Positions 20,133 to 33,068 of a stretch of DNA of 64,000 nucleotides are shown piece by piece; within the stretch, counting starts at the first letter, position 1, and each line of letters opens with the position of its first letter. Below the pieces are notes generated by a model. The model was given only the letters and a program-made list of their open reading frames with translations, ran no database searches and was not told the DNA's origin. A program made the position numbers and the translations under genes. Origin of the DNA: Parastagonospora avenae f. sp. tritici 18332-5 (taxonomy: Eukaryota > Ascomycota > Dothideomycetes > Pleosporales > Phaeosphaeriaceae); NCBI GenBank assembly GCA_022559985.1, contig JAFJTR010000050.1, positions 175,445 to 239,444 of the forward strand, read 5' to 3'.

Positions 20133-21366
20133 TCAAACAGTATAACCGATTAACGGTGCCTTCACCCTCTCACCACCCGACGACACCGCCCGCGAATCCA
20201 ACTGAACCTTCATACTATCCTGCCTCATAATCTTTCTTTGCTGGTCTCTAACCAGTCTCATCGGGCCGCGCACAAATGCCGACAGCAAGTCGGTAACATT
20301 GAAGGCATCAACGATAGCAGAGAGCGGACCAGCCGCAGGTCCGTTGCGATTGTATGGAGCGGGGGAGAATGCCACGAACATCATGATCGCGAAGATGGGC
20401 ATCTCGCAGGCGAGTATGAGAGATGGCAGGCCGACTTGGACGTCGTGGTAGGTCATGTACTTTGAGCGTTTGAGGATGTTGTGGCCTGAGAGGATGGAGA
20501 TGGTGAACTGAGCGTGTTGAGTAAGCGTGATATCATGGAAGAAGAGGTGCACTGACGTGACATACACTTTGCAAAACGTTGAGTCCAATGATGCTTTTGA
20601 ACGTGAACAACTTGAGTAGGATTTTGTGTTGTTGCAGCTTTGTCTTGTTGTGCTTGTAGAATTGCAGACAGCTCAATATGGCAATGGTCGGAAAGATAAA
20701 CTTTAAGACTGCCAGCCAGATGTGTGCGAAATGTATGCTGTTGGAGGCTTTGCAGTAGAATCCAGCTGCGAGTGATCCAGCGGTTGCGATCCAAATGAAA
20801 ATGGATGTCGGAATGAATTGCAAGGTACCATACCACATACGCTGATCCAAGTGTCAGACGTGATTCAGCAGTAAAGGAGATAAACTTACTCTCAGCGCCA
20901 TCGGACTGTCTTTGGCGCGTGGGCCGTTAAAGTGTGCATTGGTGCCGAATAAATCCTCAAAGCCACCAGGATGCGATAACACCAGATCGCACATGAAGAG
21001 CAGGAAAGCTGAAAGCGCTATGGCACATCCAAAATCCAGCGACTCGACCAAGTACTCTCCAACATCATTGCGCCAGACGATCAGAAAGGAGAAAAATGCA
21101 ACCCATGGAACGAGCAGACAGATGCGGATGACTTGACGTTGCTGCACCGGGTTCGAGTAATTCAAGGCGTGCAGACCAACCAGTGCTACCACTATGCAAG
21201 CGCTGAGCACTGCGCAGGAACCAGAGAGGATTATGGAGAATTGGTGGTACGTGAGTTGGCCGACGAAGTTCACGATGGGTGGTCCACTTTCGTCTTTGCT
21301 GGGACAAGTATGAGACGTGAGATTGTGCAGGTGGTCTTTTCGGGCGACTAAGGCAATTGGGTGCAT
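20133..21366 (-). CDS. Ost-alpha/TMEM184 family transporter (DUF300)
   Basis: Three minus-strand exons, 20890-21366, 20566-20841 and 20133-20507, with introns of 48 and 58 nt (donors GTAAGT and GTATGT), give 375 residues. Family marks in order are a CPSKDE-type N-terminus, LTYHQFSIILSGSCAVLSA, NYSNPVQQRQVIRICLLVPW, then LKFIFPTIAILSCLQFY, KSIIGLNVLQS and a last helix LPSLILACEMPIFAIMMFVAFSP. Seven membrane spans are expected. The second splice falls inside the conserved block after LNVLQS, which supports the model. Animal members transport steroids and bile acids; fungal members sit in the plasma or vacuolar membrane and their substrates are little known. Confidence 0.9.
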
Positions 21367-22972
21367 GCTTCTTGATAATGACAGAGAAACTCGAAGTTAG
21401 GTATAGATACTTTGATGAATAAGATATAGATATGAAAGGAAAGTTTATACGGGAGCTGCAAAAGATGGCACCCATCGCGAGACAGATGCAGTCTCTATAT
21501 ACCGAACGGCTCTTCTTCATTGCACGCGGCCGACACAGCCTCCATCGCCATTGGGAACCAATCGCAACCATCCGCTCAGCACACCGTATCCAGCGAGCAA
21601 TAGGGCATAAGCACTTAGCTTAGCGCTTGGCAAAGCTTCAGCAATTTGCCGCTCATTTCTTGCCTAACGAGCTATGCGATGTTCAGGACGTTATCTCTGC
21701 TCCGCACTGTCACTAGATGCTGCAATGATTCGTGCGCGCGGTATCAACTAGCTATCATATTACATACACAGTAAGCGCCTGAACAGACTCGGCAGTCAAT
21801 CAACATCTTCCAGAGCGCGAAAAGCCCCCCAAATGGTACAGCCTGGACATGCGCCAGTGCTCAGAGTTCGGACACCGCGCGTACGCATTATTGCAGTGCC
21901 TGGCGCCGTACAAATTCACCGAGCCAACGGTGCACCTTGAACGATGTCGCGACGGCTGCGCATCAGACTGTGCCGAAAAATGCACCGCCATGCGTGGAGC
22001 AGCACTGTGGTGCTGCAATGAATGGCTGACAGAACACTACCGGTACCGGTACCGTGCACGTCAATCGATGCGAAAGGCAAGCCATCAGTCGGCTAAAGTG
22101 GCTGTGTCTGTGGAGAGGAGCCCTTCATGTTTTAAGCGCATGTACCTCTATGCAACCCAGTCAGAAGTCCGGAATGCGTCATTTTCGGAAGAGGCTATGT
22201 TGTCGCTACCTAACTTAAGCTGGAAGCCGAGGTGAGCTAGAACTCGCTGCGATGCCTGGGGGAGCTCTGCGTGCCAAAAAAAACATCGCATCTAAGACCT
22301 GGAATAATTATCGCCCAGTGAGAAGCGGTCATACACGGTGAAAATTGGGAGTGCACCAGGCGATGGTGGTAAGTGGATGCACGCGGTCGATTGTCAATCC
22401 ATCGCTGCGGCATGCCGAAGGCGTCGCTTCTTCAGCGAGCGATCCCTGAGGCGTTGTCGCAGGGTGGTGATTATGACTCGCAGGCAAATTGAAGGACGAG
22501 TAGTCAAGTTTGAGGTAGCCAACTGCTCGCGTCTGTTGGCGCGACATTTTCGCGTCGCGGAAGGCGCGGCCTTGGTGTAGATGGCCGTGAAATGGCTCGA
22601 GCGTGACATGCCTATGTTAGCCAACTATTTAGATCGCAAAACACAAGCTTAACACGAAAGAGAGTGAATGTAGTCATAACTTTTCATTGTTTAATCATTG
22701 CCTGGTTGATTTAGTGTTTAGGAGCTTACGCGACGCGATCGAGGATAGCCGATCAAGCTGTCGCAGCACGAGCATAATGTACAGAACATAGACATGAGGT
22801 TTTCCCTCCAGTGGACACATCCGTGTCCACCGCCAAACGCCAGCTTGCCGAAGGAAAGAGCCCATGAGATCGAAACGATAGATCAATGCAGATGCGAAGG
22901 AAAACCGAGGAAACCCGTTGCCGTATGGGTACGAAGAGAAACAGAAGTAGAGGAGAAGTGCAGGAGCGTCAT
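21367..22972. other. Intergenic, no reliable gene
   Basis: An open frame at 21849-22235 (plus) has ten-odd cysteines but no signal, domain or splice structure and was not called. The remainder shows nothing. Confidence 0.45.
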
Positions 22973-23911
22973 TTACATCTCCATGACGTCGACCTCTTCA
23001 GTCGCCATACACCATGGCATGCTGACGGGTTGAGCGGGTGGTGTTGGGGGGTTGGAAGGGGTGAGCTGCCGAGCGGTGATGCGCTCGCCTTCAACGCGAG
23101 GAACAGGACCAGACATGAGGTTGCCGACAGTGCGCTCGAGTGACCAGCCGACGAGCTGGCACCATTGAAGGCTGTCAGAGAAGAGCCAATAGCCTTGTAC
23201 GCCATGTTGCTTTGCGCGTACCAAGTAGGCGGAGAGAGATTCCTTCTCCAACATGACAAGCGCGTCGGTGAGGTCAAAATGACGTTCAATTACACGCGAA
23301 TAGGCGCGTGCCGCGTCGCGCAAGTTTGGGTTGGTCATGATGTTCTTCCAGCCAACGCCAAGTGACGCGATGAGGGCGTTAACGGTAGTGCCATTATCGT
23401 CAACCATGGCGTCACTTGTTTGAGCGTCCATGTCGTTGAGCGAAGGAACTTCGACGTTGGCTGATGGGCTCATGCGAGCAGACTTGCGCGACACAGCGAT
23501 CGGCCGGACGGCCTCCGCCTTCTCTTCCTTCTCGTGCTTCTCTTCGCACCATGTACCGGACTGCGATTCGGCGGCAATGGCGAAGCCGGGCTCACCAGGG
23601 TAGATGAGCGTCATACCTGGGCCATAGACGGGTTCTGGCTTCGGCTTCGCAGGCACTTGAGTGACGATTGATCCGACGGGTAGGTTCTCTTCGGGGTCGT
23701 CGACATCGGCGATGGAACGTTTGCGCCCAGCTGAGGAATTATTTACGGCTGCAAGGTAGTTGAGCGAGGGTGGAGTTGGGTATTTGGGACGGAAATTACC
23801 CGTAGCTGATGGTGAGTGGGCGCGTTGGTGAGGTGAGAAGTAGCCCTGCGGTTGTTGGGGGGGCAGAACGACCGTTGGCGATGAAGCGTAGTAGTTGATA
23901 GACATAGTCAC
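22973..23911 (-). CDS. Conserved fungal protein of unknown function, probably nuclear
   Basis: Single exon, 312 residues (310 from the second Met, MSINYY). A Pro/Gln/Ser-rich N-terminus precedes a basic nuclear-localisation-like patch (GRKRSIADVDD), then PVYGPGMTLIYPGEPG, and a C-terminal helical block of about 90 residues (RAYSRVIERHFDLTDALVML, VQGYWLFSDSLQW). The order of disordered N-terminus, basic patch and one helical domain suggests a nuclear regulatory or scaffold protein. I have no family name. It is divergent from CCT3 across a 761-base spacer rich in pyrimidine tracts. Confidence 0.75.
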   Translation of the reverse strand: MTMSINYYASSPTVVLPPQQPQGYFSPHQRAHSPSATGNFRPKYPTPPSLNYLAAVNNSSAGRKRSIADVDDPEENLPVGSIVTQVPAKPKPEPVYGPGMTLIYPGEPGFAIAAESQSGTWCEEKHEKEEKAEAVRPIAVSRKSARMSPSANVEVPSLNDMDAQTSDAMVDDNGTTVNALIASLGVGWKNIMTNPNLRDAARAYSRVIERHFDLTDALVMLEKESLSAYLVRAKQHGVQGYWLFSDSLQWCQLVGWSLERTVGNLMSGPVPRVEGERITARQLTPSNPPTPPAQPVSMPWCMATEEVDVMEM

Positions 23912-24672
23912 TGTGTGTTTAGTAGCTTAGTAGTATAAGAAGACTGAAAGATACAAGAGTCTGTGTAGCGACTGGACAGACGACAGCAGGCGATCAGCGA
24001 CTGCTTTGTGGTACTTCAAGCGACGCCGATGAGTATGATGATGGCGGTGAGGTGAGGCGCGATGGTGATGATGGATGCGATGAAGTAATAAATGGCAGAA
24101 GAGTGCTTCAGGTAGTGGTGAGCACAATGTGTGGCAGTGAGATGTGAAAGGCTGGGGATAGCGAAGCGTGGGCGCAACAAAAGTGAGGAGAGGAAAGATG
24201 GTTTGGAGGGACCCGGAGCCGTCTTGTAAGCTTCGCTGAGGTCCCGTGATAAGCGGCGCTGAGTGGCTGGTATCTGGGCGGTGGCAGAATGTGAGTGCCA
24301 GGATGAATGGCCCGGCGCGAGATCTACAGGGCACGGCTAGCGCGCATAGGCTTCGTTTGCGAGGTGTAACGACGTCTGGATCCGTTTTCGGGGTGGTGGA
24401 GTGGACCCGCCAAGAGCTTGTGTAAGTTGTGACCGGGCCGATAAATGCCCGCGTGAGGCAGGAGCGACGAACCTAAGCACGTGATGATCTGTGGCTGACA
24501 CGCCGGCGCCGAAACCCCCGAAGAGGCGGTGCGGCCCCGCTAACTTTTGAAAACCGCCAAAAGTTATCTAAGCAGTGTATACAGCTGTAGGCACCAGGAA
24601 GATACCCCACGCTTTGTTATTTCCAAGCTCCTTCTTTTCCCGTGTGGTATTTAATCAGCTCGCAATTCCAAA
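23912..24672. other. Divergent promoter of the unknown nuclear-type protein and CCT3
   Basis: Spacer between two outward-facing genes. The leftward half is purine-rich on the plus strand (pyrimidine-rich leader for the minus gene). No coding sequence. Confidence 0.5.
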
Positions 24673-26474
24673 ATGCAGGCGCCAGTGGTCGTTATGAGTA
24701 GGTCTCGACGCGTCTCTGTAGCTTCGACAGCCCACTTACACCACAACAGACACCCAAACCCCGGGCGGGGAGCGGCAGTTCGGCCGCAAAGCTCAGCTCT
24801 CGAACATCACAGCAGCCAAGACGGTCGCCGACATCATCAGATCATGTCTCGGTCCCAAAGCCATGTTGAAGATGCTGCTCGACCCCATGGGCGGCATTGT
24901 CCTCACCAACGACGGCCATGCTATCCTGCGAGAAATCGAAGTCGCGCACCCGGCAGCCAAGAGCATGATTGAGCTTAGTCGGACACAAGATGAGGAGGTC
25001 GGCGATGGCACAACTACTGTCATCATATTAGGTGCGTGTGATAAATCTGTACCGACGAAGAGCCCTTGCTAACGTGCGTAGCTGGAGAGATTCTCGCGCA
25101 AGCTCTACCACAACTAGAGCGCAACATCCACCCCGTTGTCATTATTCAAGCGTTCAAGAAGGCGCTCGCAGATGCGCTCGAAATCATCGATGAGATCGCG
25201 GTCGAGGTGGACGTCAACAACGATGAGGAAATGTACAAGATCATCAACTCATCGATCGGCACAAAGTTCGTCTCAAGATGGTCAGAGCTGATGTGCAGCT
25301 TGGCTCTCAAAGCTGTGCGCACCGTCTCGCTCGAGGTCGGAACTGGCAAGAAGGAGGTCGACATCAAGCGCTACGCCCGCATTGAGAAGATTCCTGGTGG
25401 TGAGATCGAGGACAGCGAAGTACTCGACGGTGTCATGCTGAACAAGGATATCACACACCCCAAGATGAGGCGGAGAATCGAGAACCCCCGTGTCATGCTG
25501 CTGGATTGCACGCTCGAATACAAGAAGGGTGAGAGTCAAACCAACATCGAGGTCAGCAAAGAAGAGGACTGGAACAGGATATTGCAAATCGAGGAGGAGC
25601 AAGTCAAGGCCATGTGCGATGCTATCATTGCTCTCAAGCCAGACCTTGTCATTACCGAGAAGGGCGTCAGCGGTAAGTTAACCTGTGCTCCCCACATGGT
25701 GACACAACTGACAACGCTATAGATTTGGCACAGCACTACCTCGTCAAGGCCGACATCACTGCTATCCGCCGAGTACGAAAGACCGATAACAACCGTGTGG
25801 CCCGCGCAACGGGCGCGACCATTGTCAACTCTCCCTTCGCCGCCACTGCTTCTGACATTGGCACGCAATGCGGACTGTTCGAGATCTCCAAGATTGGCGA
25901 CGAATACTTCACGTTCCTCACAAAGTGCAAGGACCCCAAGGCGTGTACAATCCTCCTGCGAGGCCCGTCCAAAGACATCCTGAACGAGATCGAGCGAAAT
26001 CTGCACGATGCTATGGGTGTTGCGAGGAACGTCATCTGGAACCCCAAGCTGTGTCCCGGTGGTGGTGCGACCGAGATGGCTGTCGCAGTCGGCCTGGACA
26101 GGAAGGGCAAGCTTATCGAGGGTGTGGCACAGTGGCCCTACAAGGCGGTCGCAGAAGCCATGGAGGTCATCCCACGCACATTGATTCAAAACTCAGGAAA
26201 CAGCCCGATCAAGGTCCTGACACAGCTGCGCGCGAAGCACGCTGAAGGCTTCGAGGATGGCAAGCACGGCGGTAGCTCTTGGGGCATTGACGGAGATGCA
26301 GGTAAGGTGGTGGACATGAAGACCTACAACGTCTGGGAGCCTATTGCTGTTAAGGAGCAGAGCGTCAAGACCGCCATCGAGAGCGCATGCCTGCTGTTGA
26401 GGGTGGACGATATTGTTGCTGCTAAGTCTGCAAAACAAGTGAGCGGACCCATCGGCGGCGGAGGAGACGATTAG
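24673..26474 (+). CDS. CCT3: Chaperonin TRiC/CCT subunit gamma
   Basis: Four exons, 24673-24697, 24750-25031, 25082-25672 and 25723-26474, encode 549 residues, near the usual 530-560. The N-terminus MQAPVVVMN is diagnostic of the gamma subunit. Further marks are LGPKAMLKMLLDPMGG (about 42-57), NDGHAILREI, the ATP-site GDGTT at 93-97, and GGGATEM with the C-terminal ATPase lobe. The first exon is only 25 nt and was fixed by the conserved start and the GTAGGT donor. The product is one of eight subunits of the cytosolic ring that folds actin, tubulin and other proteins in an ATP-dependent way. It is single-copy and essential in yeast. A clean housekeeping gene with no anomaly. Confidence 0.97.
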
Positions 26475-26924
26475 ATACACGCATCACATAGCGAAGTTTA
26501 AGCCTGCTATGAAGGGTTGAGACGAATCGATCAAATAACCCAAAGAGCTTCAAGCGTGTTGGCAGCGCTCCTATCCCATTGTGCACCGCGTTCTTTTCGC
26601 GACAGCGCGGCTACCGTAACCGTGCGGCTGTCACAGAGACCTGGGCAAGCACGAAAATTCAACCGCGCCCAGAATCTGACGCTTCACGCTCTACCTTAGC
26701 CACCAGCCCAGTGTTGCTTTCCCACCCCACAGTGACGGAACATACCATCGGCCGAACTCCCTTTTGGTCCAGGATGTCGCTCGCGCCATGGTTTCGGGGC
26801 TATGGCACGGTGCCCGAATTGCTAGGGCTGACGAGTTCAGGCCCCCTATGTACCTAGTACATTGGGGGCTATCAACAAACGTCGCGCCACAGCTTCTTCA
26901 ATGCAATTCTAGGACGCCGCCCCT
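26475..26924. other. Intergenic between tandem genes
   Basis: 3' flank of CCT3 and promoter of the next gene. No coding or repeat feature recognised. Confidence 0.5.
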
Positions 26925-29643
26925 ATGCTTCGTCGCGTCCAGAGCGCCTTTAACTCTGGAAGGAACTGGTTGCCGCCATTCCGCAAGCAACGATCTGTCC
27001 ACCAGCAATGGGCTCCCTCCAACGGCACGGATCTTCGCGTCCTAACCGCAGCAACAACTGACAGCGACTTTACCATCAACAAGAGCAATGCCACCATCAG
27101 CAAGAGCGAGGTTGATATCGAGAGGGAGCCTCGGCCTAATATACTGGATGCGACCGCGCAGTATCTCGAAAATCTAACAAAGACGCGTGTGCAAAAGATT
27201 TTTGGTGATCGTTTTACCGGCTGGAGATTTGGCGCGCTTCATTTTGGTTTCTGGACTATCATTGTTTTTGGGATCAATTTCATCACCATGATATGGGGCT
27301 TAATGGCGAGAAGATCCGGGGTGCTACTTGATGGAGATTGTGATCGTGTGGAATTCCTGAACACGGCAGTCCACGTGCTCATCAACGTCCTGAGCACCAT
27401 TATTCTGAGCGGCAGCAATTACTGCATGCAATGCTTGTCTGCACCCACTCGGGCGGAAGTCGACAGAGCACATGCATCAGGAAAGTGGCTTGACGTTGGG
27501 ATTCCAAGCATCCGTAATGTCCGACACTTGAGCTGGAAACGAATCATGCTCTGGTTCGTGCTTGCACTGAGTTCTCTTCCACTGCACCTCTTGTGAGTGT
27601 CAAAGGCCCTTGTGCGAGTCCGTCACTAACTCCGATAAAGTTACAACTCGGCGGTATTTGCATCGTTATCTTCGAATGACTACTTCGCCTTTAATGTCAA
27701 CGAGTCTTTTCTCCAAGATGACACCTGCCGTAACTGTAAGAGGGTCCTCCTATTCAGATACACTGAAACTTCTACTGACAGCTTTGGTCGGCAACAGGCT
27801 CGGCTTCAGTCAACCAACCCGTCAATGCGCCAATTACGGTAGACAGAATTGGAGTTTATTGGCAAACTTACGACTCAGCGAATGTGCCCCGGATACTGGA
27901 TGATATCCACAAAAAGTATAAACGAGGTCTGCTGGAAAAGTTGCAACCACAAGAATGCCTGAACAAGTATGCCACCAACATAATTTCAAATCGACGCCAT
28001 GTGCTGCTTGTTGCGAGCGACGACAACTTCCCAGCCCTCGAGGATAATGTATTCATGAACGGCTCGCACGTCTACTGGGCGGCGCCCTACTACGCTACGG
28101 ATTCGAAGAACTCCAGGGATGCTTCAAACGCATATAATTGGATTTGCAGTGGAATGCAATACGACAGTTTTTGCGCGAACGAAGTTGACAAGTTGAAGGC
28201 AAACGTCGGTGCATGGAGGACGGGGCACTATTGTCCGACCTCCACTGATTATTTGGGTGCTTACTGCCCGGAAGCCAGGACTTTTCCTGTGCAGTATTGC
28301 CTTAGTGAACGAGCTCAGTCACACTGTCGGCTACAATTCGATACGACCATCGCTGTTATCGTAACTGCTCTCAATGCTGGTAAGTTCTTTTTTCTGGGGA
28401 TTCTCATTTCAGGATCGCTGCAGTACAGGACAGCAAGAGCATGACGAGCGGTTATGGCCCAGCTATGTGCGAACTGCGAAACACAGCTTGCTCCATGCCG
28501 AATTACACTAACGTCTTGTTCTAGTCAAAGCAGCTTTGATGTTCTACATCGCTTGTTGCGTTGGAGACGATCCCCTGATCACAATGGGCGATGCCGTTGC
28601 TTCATTCTTGGAAAGAGCAGACACTACTACTAAGAACATGTGCCTGCTCACGATTCGGGACGTCAGGAAAAAGGTTCTAGAATCGAGCCCGCGACCGTGG
28701 GTAAATGTGTGTTCCAGGTGGAAAGACGTGGCGAGCAAGAAGCGACGGGTCACAACTCTCACACTGTAAGAAGAATACTGCACGGTCTTTGGACGATGCG
28801 TTATACTAACATCACCACAGCTTATTGTTTGCTTTGGCTACAGTAGGCTCTCTACTTGGCTTTGGCATCTACTCCCTCCCCGACGATACCCCACGTTCAC
28901 TCACCTTCCTCGCGAGTCTGGGTTTCGGTACCGTCGACCCCCGCACAGCCATGAGCTGGATCAGGAAGGATCTCCTTTCCAACGTCATGCTTGCCAATAC
29001 ACCGCAGGTTATTCTCTCCATGCTGTACTTCTCATACAACGCGCTCTTCACATCCTTTCTTCTCTCGCACGAATGGATCTCGTACGCGTATAAGAAGAAG
29101 GGGCTGCGCGTCTCTGCCGACCCAGTCGGCGCGCAACGAACCGACTATTTCCTGCAACTCCCGTACCGGTTTGGCGTGCCACTCATGGCGCTGAGCGGTC
29201 TGCTGCATTGGCTCGTCTCGCAGTCTATTTTCCTGGTGTCCATCGACTTCTACGACGTGTTTGGGTCGCCCAAGATTCTTTTCGACACGCGGCTGGAAGC
29301 TAGCACGTTCCAGAAGGCGGAAAGCATGAAGACGTGCGGATACTCGCCCATTGCGATCATTACAGTCATTGTTGTTGGGTCGCTCATGGTCATGGGTATC
29401 GTGGCGTTTGGGTACGTCCCGTACAAGCAGGGCATGCCGCTCGCGGGGAACTGCAGTATGGCGATTAGTGCGGCGTGTCATTTGGATCGGAGGATGGATA
29501 GGAATGGACTGGAGGCGGCTCAGGAGAAGGTGCAGTGGGGTGTTGTTAGTATGGGAGAGGATGGGGTGGGACATTGTGGGTTCACGACGGGGAGCGTGAT
29601 GGCGCCGGTAGAGGGGGAGATGTATGCTGGTACTGGCGGGTAG
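26925..29643 (+). CDS. Large multi-pass membrane protein, DUF6536 type
   Basis: Five exons fit one frame: 26925-27592, 27641-27735, 27798-28379, 28525-28765 and 28821-29643, encoding 802 residues. After a polar N-terminus comes RFTGWRFGALHFGFW and a helix (IIVFGINFITMIWG), which are the DUF6536 start, then LSGSNYCMQCLSAPTR, LSWKRIMLWFVLALSSLPLHL, a luminal loop with VDRIGVYWQTYDSA, and the multi-helix C-terminal half ending VGHCGFTTGSVMAPVEGEMY. The acceptor at 27797 was preferred over 27781 because it keeps the VDRIGVYWQTYD block open without an extra 40-nt intron. The fourth intron is long (145 nt). Fungal-specific family without known function; probably plasma membrane. Confidence 0.85.
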
Positions 29644-30131
29644 ATGTGAGGGTCAAAGACGATCGCGACGCAATTCAGTACCGATTCAACGAATACATCC
29701 ACCATCTGTTCCAAACAATACCTAGGAGCATATGATAAATAATGTCCGAGTCCCAGCATGCCGCATCTCAAGGAGAAAGGTAGACCAGATCATAAAACAC
29801 GCATCACAACAATCTACCAAATGGCAGTAAAGCGCAAAACGCGTCGTGATGAATTTTCTCATGAAAACATGAGGCATACTACATGTCCTTCAACCTGGCG
29901 GATTTCAAACACCGACAACGCCCTCCCACCACAATACTCACATGCAGTCCTGTCAAAACCCATAATCCCAACCGTGTCCCCAATCACGCCTCTACCCGCC
30001 GGCCACTGTAACACTCGACCACAAGACCCGTACACAACCCTCTCACACGCGTCACCAAACCCACACACGTAGATAAACGCAAGCTGTCCTTCCATTCCCA
30101 TCTCGCCCATCTCTCCCTCTCAGCACATAAA
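29644..30131. other. Intergenic, no gene seen
   Basis: 3' flank of the membrane-protein gene and a C-rich stretch before the small open frame at 30132. No supported feature. Confidence 0.45.
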
Positions 30132-30545
30132 ATGTCACCCAACAACCCACTCACTTCCCTCCCCGCCACGCAAATCCTCAAAACCCTGCTCTCCACCGTA
30201 TTTCTCCTCGCGACTACATTCGCCATCTTGTCCTCTCTTACTATCCTCCCGCTGTGGATCCCGAAGCCAGAGGTGCAGGCGCGCTGGTTTCCGCCGCAGA
30301 TTGCGTGCGCGACGTGTACGGAGTTGTTGGAGGGGGATGCGGGGTTGGCGGGGAGGGTGGGATGTGTTGGGACGGCGGAGGGAGGGGGGATAAGCAATGC
30401 GACAGAGGGAAAGGGAAATGTAAGTAGGATAATTTTGAGTGGAGGAGGGATGGGGATGGGGCTGATGAGAGTTTTTATGGTACGCGTACGAGGAGTGGGT
30501 TCGAGATTTGTTGGATTGAGGGGGAGGTGGAGGTGTTTTGATTGA
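30132..30545 (+). CDS. Small predicted single-span membrane protein (doubtful)
   Basis: A 137-codon frame begins MSPNNPLTSLPATQILK and has one clear hydrophobic span (residues 20-42). The second half becomes very glycine- and arginine-rich because the DNA turns into a G-rich tract (30290-30540), which makes it look non-coding. A perfect GTAAGT donor at 30420 suggests that the true gene may splice away from this tract, but I could not find a convincing next exon. No family recognised. Confidence 0.35.
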   Translation: MSPNNPLTSLPATQILKTLLSTVFLLATTFAILSSLTILPLWIPKPEVQARWFPPQIACATCTELLEGDAGLAGRVGCVGTAEGGGISNATEGKGNVSRIILSGGGMGMGLMRVFMVRVRGVGSRFVGLRGRWRCFD

Positions 30546-33068
30546 GGTGCGATTTTGTGTACCGATGGTCGTTTGATAGCGGGGATAGGCGTGGTTGGGA
30601 GCACGGAGGATGGAATTATAAGACCTGACAGGACAGTTTTTTTGTGTTTGACATTTGGCATTTGTTCTGATAGTTATAAGGAGTGTTGCTGCGAGATGCT
30701 TCATGTTTAGTCAGTGCGTGATGCATGTGTGGTGAATACCTCCTACTTGGAAGGAAGAGAGATTAGGTTAGCTTCTATTCCAGTGTTTTGCGACCTGCAA
30801 GATTGGAATTTCCAAGTGCCTTTTCACTTTGGAAGTGGGAGCGACATCTGGAGTAAGATAATCGGGGCATTGGATAATCCAGATGTACAATAAGTGAACA
30901 GTGGATGAAGTGTTGGAAATGGGTGCCGCAGTAACTCGTGCGTGCTCTGTTGATCTTCTAGCTTCTGATGACTTAGTCCAGCGACTATTTTATAAATGAG
31001 CCCGAGTAGACTTGAGAGCTGATCAGTGCGTCATAAGATATCAAACAAACCCGACTTGGCTGTACCTTGATGATACCCAGAGTTTGGCACAGCGCGCAAG
31101 AATCGTTGCAGCACCTGGCGACCGTCACAAGACAAATGGCAACAGGTACGAAACCCTCAACTCGAGGCTTGTGCAACTGACGTCCATGTGGACGAGACAG
31201 GAAGTCGGACATCCGCTGGTCTAAGCGAAACTTGTAACGACAAGGAACCTCAGGTATATCAACAGGTTCCAGGAGGAAGCCATCGCCTGAGCACCGGCTG
31301 TTTTTCCCCGCTTGGGCAATCGGAGAACGTGTGTGCAGTGGCGAACAGATCGTCAAGATGGGTTGTCGCGGCCGTTCATGCGCAGATTGCCGAGAAGATC
31401 AACCGTCTTCTCGACCAGGAAGTCGACATTCCTTCACAAGTGATAAGAGGGCTGCATTGTTCAGACCAACAGACTGTCGCGAGATGGGCGTCGCACGACG
31501 TCGTCATACCAGCATCCAGACCACGCGATCTGCGCTCGTCGGAAATAATCGCAGGCCAGTTGCGTGCATAAGGTTCAACATTGACAAGTCTATTCGCAGC
31601 GATGGGCGCTGGCGAGAATTTATTCTCCGCAAGGGCGGATAAACAGGTTGTACACAGGCTTTTCACAAGGCGCGAGACTGACTGGCTGGATGGATTGGGG
31701 AAATTGCGCGTACTACCCCACGAGAGACGGAAGAGCAGAGGCTGTGGGTGGGCCGTGTGCAGGGAGATGAGAGGGCGACTGCCGAACCAGTGTCGTTGCC
31801 CGAAGGAACATGCAGCAGCGGACCTGTGTCTCTGCACGGCCATGTTCGTCGGCGCGACTTTGGTGGCTGGCGCAGGAGGGTCAGCTTCAGCTCAGCCCGC
31901 TCGCGTTCCTCCCTGCAGCAGCGAGCAGCAGAGGAATGCAAGCAAGGTTGCACGTGGTTGCGATAAGAGCGATATCGATATATTGAGTTCGGTGGGCGGC
32001 AGCGAAGATTCATCTAGAGGCGCATTACAGGCATTTAGCCATGGAGAGGGGAACCAATTGCGCGTGCGGCAGGCGCAACCCGCAGCTGACTTTCACAGGG
32101 ATGCGCTGTTGTGTTGGCCCCGGGGGTGCTTTGAAGTACGGCCAGCGCCAGCGGCGGATGCAGTCTCAGCGATTGTGCAACCTGTTCGCATGAGGGATTG
32201 GGGAGGTGAAGAGCACAGTACATGTTGATATGTGGTGGATTGAACAGTGTGTAGTGTATTGATGCTAGATGAGCGTCTCCAGGGCAAGCTGAGAAACGAA
32301 ACAGCAATCGGGCCTTGCAATAAATAGATTAGAGTTCGCGTGCGCCACACCAGGAACTCGCCGTCAGCTGCAGCGACCCGCATCGACCCCCTCACGCCGA
32401 CCCGCCCGCTGCGAGCACGACGAAAGCGCTGCGCGCTGCAACACACAGGTGACAGCCCTCTCACAGGAAAGCAGCAGCAGCGTCTGAGGTGTTGAAAAAG
32501 ATTCTTTGTGCGCTCTCCAGCGAACACAAGCCGCGTGCACAATACCAGCGGCTGGCCATAGCGTGCAGACGAAACGTCCTCAGCGTCCAGGCCTGACCCA
32601 CTCGTGCCCCAACAGCCAGACCGGGTCGCGGCTGCCCTCCAGGCTCAGGCTCATCTTACGCAGCTTCCTCCTCAGGCCAGCTGCGCCTTCCTGCCCAGCC
32701 GTTGAATCTCACCCACGACACCACGCCGACACGTCCACACAGTGCGCCGCCGCCGTTGTCTCCCGTCACTCGTTATCCTTTCTCTTCGTTGTTTGTGTCT
32801 GCAGAGGCGCTCGCTGGCTGTCGCCGCCATACCGAATCCTTCTGCTAGCGCCGGACTTGCTGTGTCGCTCCTTTATCCTCGGTCACCAGGCACCACGCTT
32901 TGTCGCACACGACTATTCCGAGAATCCTCGACACGTTCACGGGAGCACTTGGTCCAACGTTGCCGCTGCGAGTTGAAAACGTCCATGACAGCTGCTCGCC
33001 AGAGGCACTGACAGACCCTGGGACCGCCGATCTCCTGAATCCCCGCAACGACCATCACCACTTTCACC
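30546..33068. other. Long intergenic region before OPY2
   Basis: About 2.5 kb. Open frames such as 31581-32228 (plus) have mixed composition and no domain, and overlap frames on the other strand. The last 550 bases (32500-33068) are C/T-rich and look like a long promoter and leader for OPY2. Confidence 0.45.

Noticed and set aside
21849..22235. Cysteine-containing 128-codon frame
   Set aside because: No secretion signal, no domain and no splice partner.
27839..27878. Extra 40-nt intron in the DUF6536-type gene
   Set aside because: Using the acceptor at 27797 leaves the conserved VDRIGVYWQTYD block open, so no extra intron is needed.
31581..32228. 215-codon open frame on the plus strand
   Set aside because: No domain, mixed composition and overlap with open frames on the other strand. 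Looks like chance in GC-rich sequence.
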